This document shows, piece by piece, positions 60,001-64,000 of a stretch of DNA of 64,000 bases; position 1 is the stretch's first letter, and each line of letters starts with the position of its first letter. The stretch lies in contig JBAMJV010003941.1 in assembly GCA_037951105.1 (NCBI GenBank), forward strand, positions 62,001 through 126,000, written 5' to 3'. The translations under genes and the position numbers were made by a program. Source of the stretch: Echinarachnius parma. Taxonomy: Eukaryota; Echinodermata; Echinoidea; Clypeasteroida; Echinarachniidae. The notes under the pieces were generated by a model. It searched no databases and was not told the origin of the DNA. It saw only the letters and a list, made by a program, of their open reading frames with translations.

Positions 60001-61941
60001 GAGAAAAGGAGCATAGATGGGTGGTGTATATGATTCCTTAGCATGGACAAACTACAAACTGATGTTTGCAAGGAATCACATAAAGGAGATACAGAGCTGT
60101 CTCTCAAAACCATATTCGTGGAACACTGAAGCAAGAATTCAATCAATACAATGATTCACAAGATGGCTACTACCTGACATTTTAAAAGCAATCCAGGTAA
60201 TTCAGTGACATCAACATTAAGTATAACCACTCAAATTAACTGTGATGCAGTGTGATCTGTAATAAAGAGCTAGAGCTGCATACAGTTCCCAGGGTGGCCA
60301 TCTTGAAATGTATGATGACTGTCATTTTAAGACATCTATAAGGTTGATCAAGGTCATTAAATGACGCCAACAATGACGGCATAACCTCTGACATTATTAT
60401 CAAGATCGTATTGTTTCTGAAATATTAACCCCTTGCTTAAATAAAGGAACTGAGTGTGCTATATACGCTCAAAATATATGGGAATGTCAACATGTTGAAG
60501 CGAACAAATGGTCAAGTGGTAACCATTTTGAAATTGAAGATGGAGGCGAAAATGGCACTTGCTAAATTGATTCCAACCACTGTGGGTGCATCTGACTTAG
60601 GTCTTTCAAATGTACTCCATGTTATTTATTGCGAACGCCAGACTGCATACCCACAGTAATGTACTCTGTTGCTTTGGTCTCGTAGATTTGAATCAAATCT
60701 GTATAGACTTATAATGGCGGCCATATCGAACTTCAAGATGGCCCAACCATTTCAAGTCTTTTAAGTCAATCCAGGTGATCTGTTGACTCCAAAATGTGTT
60801 TAAATCCACTAAAAAGAACTCTCCAGCCATTTTAGTTTCTGAAATACACGCAAAATAAGTTCCAGATGTCAGCCATAATGAAATTCACGATAGCGGCCAA
60901 AATGGGTCTTGCTTATTTGCTTTCAACCTCATGTTTCTTTCAAAGACAGACAAGTCGTTGGCCCCCGCAAAAAGGCATAGCAACTAGAAAGAACTTTGTA
61001 CCGTTTTTAGTTTCTGATATAAAGAGTTAAATATACTAATCCCCATGGTGGCCATCTTGAAATTCAAGATGGCTGCCATTTGACGACTTTAAGGTGGATT
61101 CAGGTGATTCGTTGGAACCAAATAAGTGGGTATAGCCGCTAAAATAATGCTTTAGCTGTTTTAGTTTCTGAGATAAAGGAGATATATGGGAAGTGCATAA
61201 TTGCTTACAACTATCTATTTGTTACAAGTTGACCACAAACAAATAGGCATATCGGTTGAAATGAACTCCGTAATTGCATTAGTTTCTGAGATGGAGTTAA
61301 ATATAGGCTTCCCATGGCGGCCATCTTGAAATTCAAGATGGCTGCCATTTGAAGTCTTCATATTTGATTCAGGTGATTTGTTGGCCCCCATTATGTGGGT
61401 ATAGCCACTGAAAATAACTCACTAGCTGTTTTAGTTGCTGAGATATTGATGAAAACAGGTGCCAGATGGCGGCCATTTTGAAATTCAAGATGGCTGCCAT
61501 TTGAAGTCTTGATATTCGAGTCAGGTGATTCGTTGGCCCCCATTATGTGGGTATAGCCACTGAAAATAACTCTCTAGCTGTTTTAGTTGCTGAGATATTG
61601 ATGAAAACAGGTGCCAGATGGCGGCCATTTTGAAATTCAAGATGGCTGCCATTTGAAGTCTTGACATTCGATTCAGGTGATTCGTTGGCCCCCATTACGT
61701 GGGTATAGCCACTGAAAATAACTCTCTAACTGGTCCAGTTGCTGAGATATTGATGAAAACAGGCGCCAGGTGGCGGCCATTTTGAAATTCAAGATGGCGG
61801 CCAAGAATGGGACGTGCAAAATTGCTTCCATCAAATTTCTTGAAGAGGAAGGTGTAAGCTATCTGTGTGCCAAAATTCACGCTTTCTTCCGGAAGTGCAC
61901 ACTTCGTTCCATATATTGACTTAAGAGCCCCCACTATTTAA
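57090..61941. mobile_element. Family B MITE split by the large fold-back
   Basis: TTAAAGGGTACCACCACCCA to GCCTGGTGGTCCCCTTT, then, after the insertion, TTTAA at 61937-61941. The orientation is opposite to 34198-34646. Confidence 0.85.
57529..61934. mobile_element. 4.4 kb fold-back with arms of about 750 bp and GGCGGCCAT repeats
   Basis: TA on both sides, GTGGGGGCTCTTA at the left and TAAGAGCCCCCAC at the right. The left arm, 57529-58272, pairs with 61180-61934. Each arm contains about three units of 152 bases (GGCCGCCATCTGGCACCTGT, AACTAAAACAGCTAGAGAG, AACGAATCACCTGAAT). The right-hand interior, 60160-61180, holds older degenerate units of the same type. No transposase was recognised in 58440-60150. 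Confidence 0.88.
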
Positions 61942-62363
61942 CTGTAATTCCCAAGTAACCCATAATGCAACCAGTAGTAGTCCCTTCTGGTGACCAAAAA
62001 TCGCGGCACTCTGGCAGCAGTGACACCCCCCTGGCAGTGCACGCTGAATTTATATGCGCTTTATGTAACGGCCACTAGTTTTGTAGGTCACTGCTATGTT
62101 TTGTACACAACAAATGGGAGTTAGGGAAGGGGTAGGGCTTTCCTAGATACTTTCATAGAAATTCCTTCCTAAGTGCATTTTAGAATACCAATTCCTCCTA
62201 AGTCGCTAATTTGCATAAATTTGCATATTTTCCTAAGTTCTTGCCTAAAGTTAGGAAGTGACTTAGGAAGATATTTACGAAGGATATTGGAATACCACTT
62301 AGGACAAAATCATGACTTAGGAAGAAATTCTGACTTAGGACAAATTTTAGAATACCACCCTTG

Positions 62364-63085
62364 GTTTAATAAAACAATATCTTACCGGAATCTTGAAACA
62401 AGAAGCCACGTATTAAATTTATAGCATTAATGCACCCCCATATCAGGCTTTAGTGCACACACCCCGATATCACAATTATTACAGGTGAGACATAATTTTA
62501 AGGAAAAATAAACAATCATGCTTTCACATGATGCTGAATTAACTGATGATTATGCAAGGCAAAACCAAAAAACATCTCCTCCAATAGTTGATTTTCGATG
62601 CAACGCGTTCAATTTCACAAAATGAAATGCATTTTGCAACATTTCACTATCAACCCTTCCCCCATATTCAGCTGTACCATACTTAACCTGCTAATAAAAT
62701 CGTTATGGACATGATTGTTTTGAACAGATAGGCAATTGGGCTTTACAAGGATACCAAATTTTATTGGTTTTAATTATTTGAACACGCTACAATCTTTGAT
62801 ACAACTTAAACATTAACAAAATATGACACAAGAGTCAAATTTCCCAACTGAATACTTTCGGCCCATTTTGCGACATTTGACTTCTGACCGTCCTGCATTC
62901 TGAAACGCACTGTATATTTCCCGATTTGAAATACATAACAAATAATGTACCATTTTAAAGGGAAATAATCATGCAAAGCAATGACAATAAATGAAAAAAA
63001 GAAAAATTTGAAAATTAGAGTGATAGAATTGATCAAAGTTGAGTTTCCAAACTTTTTTTGAGGAGTTTATTTATATTGCCTTTAA
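62364..63085. other. AT-rich DNA, nothing recognised
   Basis: Contains inverted forms of the 53006-type repeat (CATTTTGCAACATTTCACTA near 62633). The open frame at 62806-63036 has no flanking splice sites in a useful phase. Confidence 0.45.
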
Positions 63086-63494
63086 TTAAAAGGGATCTAG
63101 TAACTTTGTTTAAATGTTCGAAAAGTGATGAATGGCTGATAACAAAAAAAGAGTCTTTCTCTGATTTTGCAAACATGTACACTACATGTACATGTACATG
63201 TAGGTAATGTGTAAAAAATCATGTTAAATGGATGATATATGGCCTAGAAATAAGCGAAAATGCAAAGTGATATTCACAGACTCTTTGCACTGACTTTGTA
63301 CACAGTTATACCTTTCAAGTGGATAATTGAAATATGAACACTTCAATCGTAAATATCTTTTTAAACGAAAGAGAAATACAAAATACACAAAAAACTGTTA
63401 TAACTATGCTTCTGTAGAGTATGTACTGTATGAGAGTACCACTAGAGATCTGAATAAGTTTTGTGGATTGGGACAACATTACTATATCCCTTTT
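63086..63494. mobile_element. Family A MITE, diverged
   Basis: TTAAAAGGGATCTAGTAACT at the left and ACATTACTATATCCCTTTT at the right. More changes than other copies. Confidence 0.75.
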
Positions 63495-64000
63495 GAAAGC
63501 AAACAGATCTGTGTTTACATTATAAGATGAGTAAATACATGTACTTTGGAGGATACAAGATTATTTAGTAGGTAAATAATAGGACCAATTAGTCAATACT
63601 TCTCAAGTGGCGTAGTTACATGTATACACAAACAGCATGAAATTAAAATGGAAATGGTTGGTAACATGAGCATGCCCGAAAGGATTCCAAGCATACCAGA
63701 ATATAACAAATAATAGTCTACCAAAGCACCCCCTATAGCAACATATGTACAGTAAAAAGAAAATATTGATAAAAGTGGAAAATTATATTTTAAAGGTATT
63801 TAAGGCTCCCTGAAATGCAAATGCATGTTGTCTTCAACTTATCAGTATTCGTGTATGCATCAAATATTTGTTTACTAAACCGAACACAAAAAGTAACTAC
63901 CCCCTAAACAACTGCTCATAATTTCATTAACTGATAATTGTTTCAAGATGTGATCTTACCACAATATTTCTACAGTTGTTATGGACATTTTGTGCGAAAA
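63495..64000. other. Window end, no gene assigned
   Basis: AT-rich. A minus-strand donor-like sequence (TTGTGGTAAGATCAC) lies at about 63950-63965, but the open frame reaching it does not end in the phase needed by visible exon 1. Confidence 0.4.

Larger units (their letters stand above)
56437..62363. mobile_element. Family G inverted-repeat element, host of nested insertions
   Basis: Left GGTATTCTAATATTTGTCCT and right GGACAAATTTTAGAATACC are inverted. Words such as TGACTTAGGAAG and TTAGGAAGT recur in both arms. Native parts are about 56437-57089 and 61942-62363. Confidence 0.72.

Noticed and set aside
62806-63036. Possible upstream exon (KYTVRFRMQDGQ)
   Set aside because: No acceptor and donor pair in the phase required by visible exon 1, and the sequence overlaps a dispersed repeat related to 53006.
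63950-64000. Donor-like site near the right edge, possibly the next upstream exon
   Set aside because: The frame needed to join visible exon 1 contains a stop just before the donor. Another exon between them cannot be excluded, so it is left unassigned.

Overview
This is animal nuclear DNA: AT-rich, full of short inverted-repeat elements, with small exons separated by long introns that all use GT-AG splice sites. It probably comes from a marine invertebrate deuterostome, with an echinoderm my first guess. That guess rests on the Tie-receptor-like EGF motif in the main gene, the intron sizes and the style of repeats. No rRNA, mitochondrial or bacterial sequence was seen, and the species cannot be named from the sequence alone.

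One host gene fills most of the window on the minus strand, from 47430 down to a stop codon at 5766. I assembled 28 coding exons by hand (4136 nt, 1377 residues plus stop). Every junction keeps the reading frame and uses GT-AG. The start of the gene (signal peptide and any earlier domains) is missing and may lie beyond the right edge. In order, the protein has four EGF-like exons, one Ig-like domain, three fibronectin type III (FN3) domains, a transmembrane helix, a tyrosine- and proline-rich juxtamembrane region, an intact protein tyrosine phosphatase domain (D1), and a second phosphatase domain (D2) that lost its general acid but kept Cys and Arg. The ectodomain layout and several linker motifs match the Tie1/Tie2 (angiopoietin receptor) family, but the cytoplasmic part is a tandem tyrosine phosphatase instead of a kinase. 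This Tie-like receptor phosphatase is the most interesting thing in the window.

The introns contain many decayed copies of neighbouring exon pieces: the D2 active-site exon (four extra partial copies in about 1 kb), another D2 exon, the transmembrane exon, an FN3 exon edge, two EGF exons and the stop/3' UTR segment. The gene seems prone to local tandem duplication.

The rest is mostly small DNA transposons, many readable to their target-site duplications. There are several TTAA-flanked families (called A, B, C, Q and R here), TA-flanked pogo-like families (T, U, V) and J, hAT-like elements with 8-base duplications, fold-backs with long arms, a tRNA-derived SINE and the 3' tail of a LINE. Nesting is frequent. 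The deepest case is at 56437-62363, where a 4.4 kb fold-back sits in a family B element that sits in a third element. From 47431 to 64000 only repeats and unassigned AT-rich DNA were found, consistent with a long upstream intron or intergenic DNA.
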